Assembly (NCBI GenBank): GCA_016787415.1 | Contig: JAEUUT010000183.1 | Location: 1-60,746 of the forward strand | Direction: 5' to 3' | DNA: 60,746 nt | From: Saprospiraceae bacterium | GTDB lineage: Bacteria > Bacteroidota > Bacteroidia > Chitinophagales > Saprospiraceae | Shown: piece after piece, positions 17,250 to 26,963 of the stretch | Numbering within the stretch: the stretch's first letter is position 1 | Layout of the letters: each line of letters opens with the position of its first letter | The notes under the pieces: generated by a model | Databases searched by the model: none | What the model saw: only the letters and a program-made list of their open reading frames with translations | Told to the model about the DNA's origin: nothing | Translations under genes and position numbers: made by a program

Positions 17250-20006
17250 TTAAGGCTTCACCACCTTCTTAAAATCACCCGCTTTCACCACAATCATTTT
17301 CGAATAGTCGAGGTGTTTTTTGATAGCGGCGTTCACTTTTTCGGGCGTGAGGGCAGCCACATTTTTTTCCTTGCCAGCGTTCCAGGAAAAATCGCGGCCC
17401 AGTTCGAGGTAATAATTCAGCGTATTGGCCAGGTAGCCGTCGCCCGAACGATTTACCTTTTGCGAACTCAGCCAGCCCGATTTGGCGGCTTCCAGTTCGG
17501 TAGCCGTAAACCCTTCTTTCGAAGCGCGTTCAATTTCTTCCTTAAAAGCCGCTTCGAGTTTCGACAGGTTTTCCGGGTTGTAAATCATAAACGACGAGAA
17601 CGCTGCATTTTGATCCCAGTCGCTGGCCGAAAAACTACCGCGTACCGTGTAACTCAGGCCTTCTTTCTGGCGGATGCGGGTAGCGAGGCGCGAATTGAGG
17701 AAGCCACCGCCAAGCATATAGCCGCCGAGTTCGACAGCGGGATAATCCGCATCGTCGGAGCGCATCGAGAAGCCGTAGCCAGCCACATAGGCTGCATTGG
17801 CCTTGTCGGGAGTATTGATTTCTTCCGAACGCGGCGCAACAGGCTGATAATCTGTGCTGTATCGTTTGTAACGAACAGGGTTTTTCCAGTCGCCAAACAC
17901 TTCTTTCAGCGCTGCTTCGACTTCTTTCTGGTCAAAATCGCCCACAATAGCAGCCGTGGCATCAGAAGCGCCGTAAAAATCCTTGTAGAAAGTTTTCACC
18001 TGATCGAGCGTGACGGATTTGATCGATGCGATCTGCTCGTCAAAGGTTTCCGAGTAGCGCGGGTCGTCTTTTGGATACTCCGGGCGCGAAATACGACCGA
18101 AAACATTGTAAGCAATAGAAGTCGGGTCGGTGCGGGTTTCTTCGATACCGGCCAGTTGTTCCTGCTTCATTTTATCAAACTCGTTCTGCGGGAACGCGGG
18201 TTTGCGCAGCACTTCTCCGGCCAGTCGGATCACATCGGGCAGGTGTTCGCGGTCGGTTTCGATGGAAATTTCCACGCCATTGGCGCCGCCGAAGAAAGAA
18301 GCCCGCGCTTTCAATTTGTCGAATGCTTCCTTGAGTTGTTCGCGGTTTTTGGACAGCGTGCCTTTATCGAGCATGGAGCCGGTGAAATCGCCGATGGTCG
18401 ATTTGCCCATAGCCGTTTGCAGGGTGCCGAAATTGAGCGAAATACGCGCTGTTACCACGTCGCCACGGGTTTCCTTGGGCAGCAGGGCATATTTCATGCC
18501 GTTGGGCAAGGATTTGCGGATGGTGCGTTTTTCGATGTTTTCGGGCGAAGGATCGAAGTCCTCCCCCTGCGAAATAGGCGCCCTGCCCTTGTAGTCTTTC
18601 AGCAATGCTGCTACATCCGGGGTGCCTGGAATTTCTGCCCGATCCGGGTTTTTATCCGGAATAAATGTGCCGAGGGTGCGGTTAGCCGATTTGAAATATT
18701 TGGCGACGACCAGCATCACGTCTTCGCGGGTCACTTTTTCGAGGTTGTCGCGGTACAGAAATGCCAGCCGCCAGTCGCCCGCACCCACAAAATTGCTCAG
18801 GCTCAACCCTACGCGGCTGCTTTCCTTGAAAAACATTTCCTGGTTTTTCATGAGGCGCGCCTTTGCTTTGTCCACTTCTTCCTGGGTGGGCGGGTTGGTT
18901 TTGATCTCTTCCAGCACAGCCAGCATGATCTGGCTGGCCGAGTCGAGCGAGCCATCGGCGCGCACTTCGGTTACGAAACGCGTTACGCCCGCTTCTGCAA
19001 AACCGGAAGCGCCGCCATAGGCAGCCACGGCTTTTTTACTTTCTACCAGGGCTTTGTAAAGTCGGCCGGAAGGTTCGTCGGTGAGAATATTCGACAGCAC
19101 CGACAAGGCCGGATAATCGGGGTGTGCGTTCGCGCAACTGCGGTACATGGCGGCAAATACCTGAATATCGCCGCTGCGGCGCAGGGTGACGGAGCGCTCG
19201 CCGTCTTGCGTAGGTTCCTCGGTGTAGGTCGGAACAAGTTTACGTTCGGGGCGTGGAATGGGGGAGAAATACTGATGCACCAGGTCAAGCGTTTTTTGCT
19301 CGTCCATTTTACCGGCTATCAGCAGCACGGCATTGTCGGGCTGGTAGTATTTGTGGTAAAATGCCTGCAGGCGTTCGATGGGCGCTTTTTCAATGTCCGA
19401 TTTTTCACCGATGGTCAGGTGTCCGTAGTTGTGAAAATTGAAAGCAGTCGCCATCATACGTTTGTATAGCACGGCGCCGGGACTGTTTTCGCCCGATTCG
19501 TATTCATTGCGCACTACGGTAAATTCGCTTTCCAGGTCTTTGCGGGCGATGTAGGAATTGACCATCCGGTCGCTTTCCAGGTCGAGCGCCCAACGTAGGT
19601 TTTCATCCGTCGCATCGAAGGTTTCGAAATAGTTGGTGCGGTCGAATGAAGTCGTGCCATTGGGACGGGCGCCGTGCTCGGTCAGTTCCTGCGGAATGTT
19701 GGGGTGCTTGGGCGTCCCTTTGAACACGAGGTGTTCGAGCAGGTGGGCCATACCCGTTTCACCGTAATCTTCATGGCGGGAACCTACTTTGTAGGTAATA
19801 TTTACCGTAAGAATTGGTTTGGATTGATCGGGGAACAAGAGTACCTGTAGCCCGTTGGCCAGGCGATATTCCGTAATGCCTTCCACAGAAGTGACGTACT
19901 GAACGCCCTCCGGCAGGCGAAGTTTTGATTGTGCCTGTGCTACATAAAAAGAGAAAAAAGCGGCAAAAAACATGGATAGCCGCCCAGAAAATGGAGTTAT
20001 TTTCAT
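17250..20006 (-). CDS. M16 family zinc peptidase, two fused M16 units
   Basis: 918 residues from MKITPFSGRL, with a signal peptide to about residue 26 (AQAQ). The frame is open to 20150, but that part is translated hairpin sequence. The N-terminal unit has the inverted zinc motif HxxEH at H88-L-L-E91-H92 and the downstream glutamate region (ESDRMVNSYI, LESEFTVVRNEYE). The C-terminal unit (about residue 500 onward) lacks the motif but keeps the substrate-binding LATRIRQKEGLSYTVRGSF segment, as in pitrilysin-like and PqqL-like enzymes. A periplasmic or outer-membrane peptidase role is likely; the substrate is unknown. It is flanked by an inverted repeat on each side. Confidence 0.93.
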   Translation of the reverse strand: MKITPFSGRLSMFFAAFFSFYVAQAQSKLRLPEGVQYVTSVEGITEYRLANGLQVLLFPDQSKPILTVNITYKVGSRHEDYGETGMAHLLEHLVFKGTPKHPNIPQELTEHGARPNGTTSFDRTNYFETFDATDENLRWALDLESDRMVNSYIARKDLESEFTVVRNEYESGENSPGAVLYKRMMATAFNFHNYGHLTIGEKSDIEKAPIERLQAFYHKYYQPDNAVLLIAGKMDEQKTLDLVHQYFSPIPRPERKLVPTYTEEPTQDGERSVTLRRSGDIQVFAAMYRSCANAHPDYPALSVLSNILTDEPSGRLYKALVESKKAVAAYGGASGFAEAGVTRFVTEVRADGSLDSASQIMLAVLEEIKTNPPTQEEVDKAKARLMKNQEMFFKESSRVGLSLSNFVGAGDWRLAFLYRDNLEKVTREDVMLVVAKYFKSANRTLGTFIPDKNPDRAEIPGTPDVAALLKDYKGRAPISQGEDFDPSPENIEKRTIRKSLPNGMKYALLPKETRGDVVTARISLNFGTLQTAMGKSTIGDFTGSMLDKGTLSKNREQLKEAFDKLKARASFFGGANGVEISIETDREHLPDVIRLAGEVLRKPAFPQNEFDKMKQEQLAGIEETRTDPTSIAYNVFGRISRPEYPKDDPRYSETFDEQIASIKSVTLDQVKTFYKDFYGASDATAAIVGDFDQKEVEAALKEVFGDWKNPVRYKRYSTDYQPVAPRSEEINTPDKANAAYVAGYGFSMRSDDADYPAVELGGYMLGGGFLNSRLATRIRQKEGLSYTVRGSFSASDWDQNAAFSSFMIYNPENLSKLEAAFKEEIERASKEGFTATELEAAKSGWLSSQKVNRSGDGYLANTLNYYLELGRDFSWNAGKEKNVAALTPEKVNAAIKKHLDYSKMIVVKAGDFKKVVKP

Positions 20007-20038
20007 GGTAATGTGTTTAAATGTGAAATCTATAATAT

Positions 20039-20245
20039 AGTCCTGAGTCGTGAGTCCTGAGTCCTGAGTCTGTAGAGTACACCTTACTACTCTTGGCATT
20101 GATATTAAGTAACGCCGAGGGTAGTAAGTTTCGCCAGCACCAAAAATCATTCTGCCCTCTGGTACTTGGCATTGATATTAAGTAACGCTGAGGGTAGTAA
20201 GGTGTACTCTACAGACTTAGGACTCCGGACTCACGACTCAGGACT
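20039..20245. repeat. Inverted repeat with GAGTCCT arms and a duplicated inner segment
   Basis: Arms 20039-20090 and 20194-20245 match at 50 of 52 positions. They combine GAGTCCT-type heptamers with GTAGAGTACACC and TTACTAC. The long middle contains a 37-bp direct duplication (20094-20130 and 20165-20201) starting CTTGGCATTGATATTAAGTA, with one mismatch. It lies 5 nt past the fabH stop and 33 nt upstream of the M16 peptidase start, both genes on the minus strand. Confidence 0.93.
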
Positions 20246-20250
20246 TCAAT

Positions 20251-21321
20251 TTACCATCTTATCAGCGCGCTCGCCCAAGTAAATCCGCTTCCAAACGCTG
20301 CCAGGCACACCAGATCGCCTTCCTTTACTTTACCGGCTTCCCAGGCTTCACACAGGGCAATGGGCACTGAAGCAGCGGTAGTATTGCCGTATTTCTGGAT
20401 ATTGTTCCACACTTGATCGTCGCGCAGACGAAGCGTTCTTTGTACAAACTGGCTGATGCGCAAATTGGCCTGGTGCGGAATCAACATATTGATGTCGGAT
20501 GCTTCCAGCCCTTGTTCTTTGAGCGCTTCGTGGATCACTTCCGGGAATTTGCTGACAGCCATTTTAAACACAAACTGGCCTTCCATATTGGGGTAGTAGT
20601 TGCCATCGGCGATCATTTTCGGAGTGATAAAAATTTCGCCGTAGGTGTCGGCAGGCGGGTAGCCGAAGTCGACCTGTTCTTCCAGATGTTCCTTGTGGTA
20701 GCCGCCGTGTGCACCAGGATTAATAAAGGCCAGTTTTTCTGCATAGGTACCATTTGAATGGAGTTTGGTGGTCAAAATTCCACGATTGGGGTCGTCGGAA
20801 GGCTGAATAACCACTGCACCGGCTCCATCGCCGAAGATGACGGTCACATTGCGGCCGCGCGTACTGAAATCGAGGCCCATGGAGTGCATTTCGGAGCCTA
20901 CTACCAGCACGTTTTTGTACATGCCGGTTTTGACAAACTGATCGGCGATACTCAGGGCATACACGAAGCCGCTGCATTGGTTGCGGATGTCGAGTGCGCC
21001 CGCTTCCTGCGAGGTGATGCCCAGTTCGCGCTGGAGCAGTACGCCGCAACCGGGGAAATAGTAGTCGGGACTGAGGGTGGCGAAAACGATAAAGTCGATC
21101 TCTTGTGGTTGAATGCCCGCCCGTTCGCATGCGATACGGGCAGCAGCAGCAGCCATGGTGGTGGTGGTTTCTTCATGTTTTTTGCCATAACGGCGCTCAC
21201 GGATGCCCGTGCGTTCCTGTATCCATTCGTCGGTGGTGTCCATTACTTTGGTAAGGTCGTCGTTGGTAACCACGCGTTCGGGAACGTAATAGCCGATACC
21301 GGCAATTTTGCTGCGATTCAT
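20251..21321 (-). CDS. fabH: 3-oxoacyl-ACP synthase III (FabH/KASIII-like)
   Basis: 356 residues, slightly longer than classic FabH (~320). It condenses an acyl-CoA with malonyl-ACP to start fatty-acid synthesis in the cytoplasm. The catalytic triad is visible: C116 in RNQCSGF, His in LIPHQANLRI, and Asn in KYGNTTAASVP. The N-terminal AGIGYYVPERVVTNDDL and the GDGAGAVV motif are typical. Extra residues near the middle (GGYHKEHLEEQVDFGYPP) enlarge the acyl pocket region, so it may belong to a FabH-like group that handles other starters. No other fab genes are adjacent. The start is well supported by the family N-terminus. Confidence 0.92.
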   Translation of the reverse strand: MNRSKIAGIGYYVPERVVTNDDLTKVMDTTDEWIQERTGIRERRYGKKHEETTTTMAAAAARIACERAGIQPQEIDFIVFATLSPDYYFPGCGVLLQRELGITSQEAGALDIRNQCSGFVYALSIADQFVKTGMYKNVLVVGSEMHSMGLDFSTRGRNVTVIFGDGAGAVVIQPSDDPNRGILTTKLHSNGTYAEKLAFINPGAHGGYHKEHLEEQVDFGYPPADTYGEIFITPKMIADGNYYPNMEGQFVFKMAVSKFPEVIHEALKEQGLEASDINMLIPHQANLRISQFVQRTLRLRDDQVWNNIQKYGNTTAASVPIALCEAWEAGKVKEGDLVCLAAFGSGFTWASALIRW

Positions 21322-21552
21322 AACTGGAGTCGGGTGAAAAGTTGAGACGTTTATTTCAAAATTTTCTACACAAAAAGGGCTGGATAAACTAATAATGTAC
21401 AGGCAAAGTTGCCAAAAATATGGCAGAAAATTGGTTTTTAATATATCGACTTCCCACCCCGCTCCGCTGCCATTTCCGGAAATCTTCCAAACAAGTGCCT
21501 TCTCCGGGAAAATTTCCCGTTTTTTGCGACAAAATCCTGCTCACATCCTCGC

Positions 21553-22857
21553 ATGTTCTACGATATACTGATTACTTTTTTTCTGGTTGCGCTCAATGGT
21601 TTTTTTGTAGCGGCCGAATTTGCCATCGTCAAAGTGCGGTATTCGCAAATTGAACTGCGCGCACAAAAAGGCAATCGCCTGGCCGGCGTAGCCAAAGGTA
21701 TGCTCAATCATCTCGACTCGTACCTGTCGGCTACTCAACTGGGCATCACCTTAGCCAGCCTCGGCCTGGGCTGGATCGGCGAGCCGGTGGTGTCAAAAAT
21801 ACTCATTGCCCTGATGCATGCCGCAGGGCTCGATATGGATGAAGAAACGGCGCACAAGATTGCACTTCCGGTGGCTTTTGCACTCATCACAGTGTTGCAC
21901 ATTGTGTTTGGCGAACTGGCGCCCAAGTCGATCGCCATCCGCAAATCGGAGGAAACCACGCTGGCCGTTTCGCTGCCCATGCGCGTGTTTTTTATCCTGT
22001 TTCGGCCGTTTATCTGGGTACTCAATGGCCTGTCCAACAACATCCTGCGCCTGATCGGCGTCGAACCGGCAGAAGAGCACGAAGCGCACAGTTCGGACGA
22101 ACTGCGCCTGCTCGTCAAACAAAGCCAGCAAAGTGGCGCTATCAAAGAAGACAACTACCAGATCATTCAAAAAGCCTTCGACTTCTCGGAAGTGACGGCG
22201 CAGCAGATCATGACGCCGCGCAAAAACATCTTTGCGCTGGATGTGGATACGCCACAGGAGGAAATTTTGAAGGAACTGGTGGAAAACGGTTATTCCCGCA
22301 TCCCCGTTTTTGAGGATGATATCGACAATGTGTTGGGTATCGTGTTTGCCAAGGATATTTTTCAGGCCAACCTCAAAAATGCCGACTGGAGCCTGCGCGA
22401 ACTGATACGCCCGGTGCAGTACGTGTACGGAAATGCCAAACTCAACCGTGTGCTGAAAGATTTTCAGACCAAACACATCCACATCGGCATCGTCATCGAC
22501 GAATATGGCGGCACGGAAGGCATGATTTCCATGGAGGATATTCTGGAAGAAATTGTAGGGGAAATTCAGGACGAATACGACGACGAAAAACTGCCGGTTA
22601 CGAAAAACGACGACGGCTCCTTTACCATTTCCGGGATCGCTCCGCTGCACGATGTGAACAACTACCTGCCTGTGCCATTTCCCGAAAACAGGCAGTACAA
22701 CACCTTCAACGGCATGATTCTCAATCGTTTCGGCCGCATCCCGCCCGGCAACGAAACGTTCGTGTTCGATAAATACGAGGTGACCATTCTGGCCCGAAAA
22801 CAAAACATCCTGACACAACTCCGGGTGAAGTTGCGCCAGGATGAGGAGGAGGATTGA
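21553..22857 (+). CDS. CNNM/CorC (hemolysin C) family membrane protein
   Basis: 434 residues. The N-terminal CNNM/DUF21 domain (~1-180) has three to four membrane helices, beginning ILITFFLVALNGFFVAAEFAIVKVR and including LASLGLGWIGEP and HIVFGELAPKSIAI. Next come paired CBS domains (~205-325; VTAQQIMTPRKNIFAL, VENGYSRIPVFEDDIDNVLGIV, GIVIDEYGGTEGMISMEDILEEIVGEI) and the C-terminal CorC_HlyC transporter-associated domain (~345-430). Family members are linked to magnesium/cobalt efflux and nucleotide sensing through CBS. The older name hemolysin is not meaningful here. It is monocistronic and convergent with a TonB-receptor-like gene. Confidence 0.93.
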   Translation: MFYDILITFFLVALNGFFVAAEFAIVKVRYSQIELRAQKGNRLAGVAKGMLNHLDSYLSATQLGITLASLGLGWIGEPVVSKILIALMHAAGLDMDEETAHKIALPVAFALITVLHIVFGELAPKSIAIRKSEETTLAVSLPMRVFFILFRPFIWVLNGLSNNILRLIGVEPAEEHEAHSSDELRLLVKQSQQSGAIKEDNYQIIQKAFDFSEVTAQQIMTPRKNIFALDVDTPQEEILKELVENGYSRIPVFEDDIDNVLGIVFAKDIFQANLKNADWSLRELIRPVQYVYGNAKLNRVLKDFQTKHIHIGIVIDEYGGTEGMISMEDILEEIVGEIQDEYDDEKLPVTKNDDGSFTISGIAPLHDVNNYLPVPFPENRQYNTFNGMILNRFGRIPPGNETFVFDKYEVTILARKQNILTQLRVKLRQDEEED

Positions 22858-22858
22858 G

Positions 22859-22999
22859 TTTTGTGTTTTTGTGTTTTGGGGTTTTTGTGTTTTTGAGGTG
22901 CTTCGCTCTTGGCATTTACATTTATCAGGCCAATTAATACCCAATACCAAGAGCGAAGCCCACCAAAACACCAAAACACCAAAACACCAAAACACAAAT
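22859..22999. repeat. Inverted repeat with AGTGTTTT octamer arms (copy 4)
   Basis: Left arm 22859-22915 and right arm 22944-22999 pair at roughly 45 of 57 positions, with CTTCGCTCTTGGCAT against ATACCAAGAGCGAAG at the centre. The right arm is a clean CCAAAACA octamer run. The loop keeps TTACATTTATCAGGCC but has a divergent second half. It starts 1 nt after the CorC-like stop and abuts the stop of the convergent barrel gene at 23000. Confidence 0.88.
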
Positions 23000-25639
23000 T
23001 TACATCATATCGCTCCCCTGGCTGTTCACGCGGTTGTTCTTGCGAGTAAACAGCGAGGTGTCCATTTTACCAAAACGATACGAGAAGTTGAGGCGCAGCG
23101 TCTGCGGATTCATGATGCGCCCCGTATCCTGCGTAAAGAAGTCGGTAGCCGTGTATGAGCCCATTTTCCGCGAAGCGAAAACGTCTTGCATACTCAGGGT
23201 GAGCGAAGCCTGGTTTTTCCAGAAATCCTTGCGCACAGAAGCGTCTACAAACCAGTACGATTTGGTGTAGCCCTGTGCTGTGTTCTGGCTGGGTTGGCCG
23301 CCGGGGCGGAAGGGGTCGTTGTTCGTCACCGGCACAAAAGAAGCGCGGGTGCGATACTCGCCGTTGACCTGGAATGAAAAGCCTGCCGGGAGTTTGATTT
23401 GCACATTTTCCTTTACAAATACACTCATACGGCTTGTTTTCAGGCTGCTTTCCACATTAGTGGCATCCACATCCGACTGGTAGGTATTCACATTGGTGGT
23501 GAGGTCGAGCCAGTTGAAAAAGTTGTCTTTGAGTGTGAACTCGGCGCCGTATGCAGCGGCTTTGTTGCTGTTGGCATAACTGGAAATCACCACTTCCTTG
23601 TTGAGTTCGTCGTTGAATTCGGTAAACTGATACGATGCAATCAAGTCGGTTGCTTGCTTGTAGTACACCGACACCAGCAGGTTGTGGCCTTTGGAAAATA
23701 CCTTCTGGTACGACAGTTCCACCGAATTGGTAAACTCTGGCAGCAAGGTCGGGTTGCCGCGACGCAGGTTGAGCGAGTCGGAAAAATCGGTGAATGGCAT
23801 TGTCTGGAAAAAATTCGGCCGATTTACCCGACGGGTATAGGCAAACTGAAACTGGTCGGACTCGTTGATTTTCCGGGTCACAAACAAACTCGGGAACAGG
23901 CTGATCGGGTAGGCGATGGTAAACGACGAATCGCGGTCGGTGAGTGCGCCGGTGTAGAAACTGCTTTCTGCCCGCAGACCGCCCTGAACGCCCCATTTGC
24001 CAAAAGTGCGGCTGCCTTGCAGGTAGGCGGCATACACGTCGTCGCTGAATTTGTAGTGGTCGGACAGTTGCGAGACTTGCAGCCACACATTTTCGGCCGC
24101 GTCGAAATAGGTGCTTTTGTTGTCGTTGCGGTTGTCGCGCAGGGTGGCTTTGATACCGCCTTCCATCTTGCCTTTGTCGCCGATAGGGTTGACAAAATCT
24201 GACTGCAGGGTAAAAAATGCGCCACGGCCCTGGCCTTCTTGTTTTTCCTGGCTTTGCAATCCATTGTCGTACAGCGTATTGTATTCGCTTCCACCCATAA
24301 ATTTCACACGGTTGTAGTTGACGTCGGCCGTCCATTCAGCGCCTTTTTTCGGAAACAGGTGTTTGAACTGCGCGGAAGCGCCTAGGTTGCGGAAGTTTCT
24401 GTCCTGAGCCGAACTACGTAGGTAGGAACTGGAAGTTGTTCCGCCCGGAAACAGGTAATCTGTCGTTGTTGTGATGTCATCGCCCGGTTGGAATTTACCC
24501 CGGGTAAAGTTGCCGCTCAGGGTGAGCGTATTACGGTTGTCGAGGAAAAAATCGACCCCGGCGCGTGCATTGGCAAACAGGCCGTTCATTTTATTGCTTG
24601 TTTCCTGCGTCACATTGGTCAGTGGTTCGCCGTACAGGTTTTGGCGGAAGGTGGTGCCTTCGCCCTGGCCCATGTGGTGGTTGAGCATGGCGGAGCCGAA
24701 GATGTTTATTTTTTCGCCGCGCGCATTGAGGTCGCCGCCGAGGTTGTAGCCGCCGCGGGAGTCGCCGCCTATGCGCACATTGCCGTTGTAACCTACGCGG
24801 CGTTCTTTTTTCAGCACGATGTTGACAATACCTGCAGCACCGCCACCGGCGTCGAACTTGGCCGAGGGGTTGGTAATCACTTCCACACTTTCGATGGCGT
24901 CGGCCGCAATCTGGTCGAGCGTGAGGGTAGTAGGCCGTCCGTCGACAAATATCTGCGGCGAGCCGTTGCGCAGCGATACATTTCCATCGAGGTCGACAGA
25001 TAGAGAAGGCACGTTTTTCAGGGCATCCTGGGCCGTGCCGCCAGCGGTGGTCAGGTCTTTATCGACCCGGTAGGTTTTGCGGTCGAGCGACAGCGTTGTG
25101 GTGGAGGCTTTGCCTGCTACGGTGATTTCTTTCAAAGCAGTAATGCCTTCGTTGAGTTTGATATTGCCCAGGTCTTTTTCAAAATTGGCAGCACCGGCTC
25201 CTGGAAATCCGCCTGCGGGCATTCCTCCCTGCGGAGGCGCGCCGCCTGCGGGTTTGCTGCCCGGTGTAGGAGGTTTGATACCGAAACTTACCGTTTGGCG
25301 CACCTCGGTGTATCCCAGAAATGAAATAACGAGGGTGTATTCGCCCACGACGGGCAGTTTTTCCAGGCTGAAATCGCCGTTGTCGCGGGTGAGTTGTCCG
25401 GCCCAGAGGGTGTCTTTCAGTGCGCGAGTAGCAGGGTCGAATTTTTTGCCTGATAGTTGTACGGTGGCATATCCGACGCCTTTGCCGGATTCATCGACTA
25501 CTTTTCCATAAAAATGGCCGACATTCATTTTGGATGGGTCAAAGCCGCCCGGAGGGCCGCCCGCGCCGGGCATTTGAGCATAGACTGCTTGTAATATGGT
25601 GAGCGAGAAGGCAATGAGAAGAAACAATAACTTTTTCAT
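23000..25639 (-). CDS. TonB-receptor-like outer membrane beta-barrel protein
   Basis: 879 residues. A signal peptide (to ~AVYAQ, residue 21) is followed by a Gly/Pro-rich linker, a carboxypeptidase-regulatory-like domain (~35-115; FYGKVVDESGKGVGYATVQLSG), a second Gly/Pro-rich stretch (GGMPAGGFPGAGAAN), a plug domain (~170-285; NVPSLSVDLDGNVSLRNGSPQIFVDG, VEVITNPSAKFDAGG) and a large barrel. This matches the outer-membrane beta-barrel (OMP_b-brl_3) group often annotated as TonB-dependent receptors, but it is not SusC-like (no SusD neighbour). Cargo unknown. It is divergent from a LytS/LytTR gene pair, which may regulate it. Confidence 0.88.
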   Translation of the reverse strand: MKKLLFLLIAFSLTILQAVYAQMPGAGGPPGGFDPSKMNVGHFYGKVVDESGKGVGYATVQLSGKKFDPATRALKDTLWAGQLTRDNGDFSLEKLPVVGEYTLVISFLGYTEVRQTVSFGIKPPTPGSKPAGGAPPQGGMPAGGFPGAGAANFEKDLGNIKLNEGITALKEITVAGKASTTTLSLDRKTYRVDKDLTTAGGTAQDALKNVPSLSVDLDGNVSLRNGSPQIFVDGRPTTLTLDQIAADAIESVEVITNPSAKFDAGGGAAGIVNIVLKKERRVGYNGNVRIGGDSRGGYNLGGDLNARGEKINIFGSAMLNHHMGQGEGTTFRQNLYGEPLTNVTQETSNKMNGLFANARAGVDFFLDNRNTLTLSGNFTRGKFQPGDDITTTTDYLFPGGTTSSSYLRSSAQDRNFRNLGASAQFKHLFPKKGAEWTADVNYNRVKFMGGSEYNTLYDNGLQSQEKQEGQGRGAFFTLQSDFVNPIGDKGKMEGGIKATLRDNRNDNKSTYFDAAENVWLQVSQLSDHYKFSDDVYAAYLQGSRTFGKWGVQGGLRAESSFYTGALTDRDSSFTIAYPISLFPSLFVTRKINESDQFQFAYTRRVNRPNFFQTMPFTDFSDSLNLRRGNPTLLPEFTNSVELSYQKVFSKGHNLLVSVYYKQATDLIASYQFTEFNDELNKEVVISSYANSNKAAAYGAEFTLKDNFFNWLDLTTNVNTYQSDVDATNVESSLKTSRMSVFVKENVQIKLPAGFSFQVNGEYRTRASFVPVTNNDPFRPGGQPSQNTAQGYTKSYWFVDASVRKDFWKNQASLTLSMQDVFASRKMGSYTATDFFTQDTGRIMNPQTLRLNFSYRFGKMDTSLFTRKNNRVNSQGSDMM

Positions 25640-25925
25640 AGTGTGAGCGGGGAGAGAATGTTTGGTATGTGTATCGACAGTCCTTATCAGGCTGTCGGCT
25701 TTTCACACACCCGGCACATCCGAACGGCACGCTACCGGCTTTCAGCGTATTCGTCCAATGTGCCAGGGTGTTTGAAAAGTATCAAATCGCATGATTTCGA
25801 GGCAAAGATGGGGGCACTGAACGTCAGCGTGTGGCGAGTGTCGATGAACAGGGGAAATGTGTAGTCCAAACACCGGAAGTACAGTTGGGCGCTGTCGCAT
25901 TTGTTGCGACCTTTGCTTTCTGAAC

Positions 25926-26963
25926 ATGAAAAATTCAAGTTACTTACTACGGCAGGTCATTATCTGGACAGGTATCTGGTCTGCATTTGCCTTTGCCGGT
26001 GACAATTCGGACAAACTTCCGATGTATTATGTCGTGCTGGCCTTGCGGGTGCTGGGTTTTGCGGTGTTTTTCAACGTGATGTACCTGGCATTGCTGCCAC
26101 TGTATTTTGAAGGCCGCAAACAGGCCTTTTACTTGTTGTCGCCCCTGTTGCTGGCCTTGTATATTGCTGCTTCGGTATGGATGGACGTGACCATTGCCCA
26201 ACCCGAAAAAACGATGCGACGCCAACCCCGGGAATTTAAAGAAGCAAGCGGGCGTCCCCTTTCTTTTATCTTGATTCCGCCTATTTTTTTAGGACTGGTT
26301 TTGTTTGGCGCAGCAGCGTCTATCCGGGGTTTTTCTGCATTTGAAAACAAAAAACAGGCAGAAGAAGAGGCCAACCGGCGCAGGCTGGAGGCAGAAATCG
26401 CGTTGCTGAAATCGCAGATCAATCCACATTTTTTGCTCAATACGCTCAATAATCTGTACGCCCTTTCGCTGACAGAACCTGGCAAAACGCCCGATGCCTT
26501 GCTCAAACTGTCGGAAATGATGGCCTATATCCTGCACGAATGCGCCCAGCCAAAGGTGCCGCTGTCGCACGACCTGGAGTTTGTCAAAAACTACATTTCC
26601 CTGCAAAGCCTGCGGCTTCCTCCGAATGCCACCCTAAACGTTGATCTGCCTTCGAGCCTGGCGAGCGACTGCCAGATAGAGCCCATGATTTTGATTCCAT
26701 TTATTGAAAATGCTTTCAAACACGGACTTACCACCAAACAGCCTTGTCCGCTGTCGGTATCGTTGAATGTAGAAAATTGTCAGTTGATGTTGGTGGTCGA
26801 AAATCCGGTACTGCCGCCCAAACAAAACATCGATCCTTCCGGCGTCGGGATGTCGAACACCCGGCAGCGGCTTGAACATACCTATGCCGGTCGGTATCAA
26901 CTGGATATAAGCAACGACACCACTACTTACCGCGTCGAACTGAAACTAAACCTGCAGCCATGA
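25926..26963 (+). CDS. LytS-type sensor histidine kinase
   Basis: 345 residues from MKNSSYLLRQ. Four membrane helices lie within residues ~10-135. A short coiled-coil (NKKQAEEEANRRRLEAEIALLKSQ) leads into the His_kinase motif with H168 in INPHFLLNTLNN. The ATPase region shows PMILIPFIENAFKHG (N box) and GVGMSNTRQRLEHTY. No extracellular sensing domain is present, so the signal is probably sensed in or at the membrane. The gene overlaps the following response regulator by 4 bp (ATGA), which indicates translational coupling. It is divergent from the TonB-receptor-like gene. Confidence 0.93.
   Translation: MKNSSYLLRQVIIWTGIWSAFAFAGDNSDKLPMYYVVLALRVLGFAVFFNVMYLALLPLYFEGRKQAFYLLSPLLLALYIAASVWMDVTIAQPEKTMRRQPREFKEASGRPLSFILIPPIFLGLVLFGAAASIRGFSAFENKKQAEEEANRRRLEAEIALLKSQINPHFLLNTLNNLYALSLTEPGKTPDALLKLSEMMAYILHECAQPKVPLSHDLEFVKNYISLQSLRLPPNATLNVDLPSSLASDCQIEPMILIPFIENAFKHGLTTKQPCPLSVSLNVENCQLMLVVENPVLPPKQNIDPSGVGMSNTRQRLEHTYAGRYQLDISNDTTTYRVELKLNLQP

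Noticed and set aside
17313..19469. A 718-codon open frame on the plus strand opposite the M16 peptidase gene
   Set aside because: It is antisense to a gene with clear peptidase motifs, has no recognisable domain or signal, and its composition follows from codon bias of the real gene.
20007..20150. Longer N-terminus of the M16 peptidase (48 extra residues)
   Set aside because: The extra residues are translated from the inverted repeat; the signal peptide begins at the ATG at 20006.
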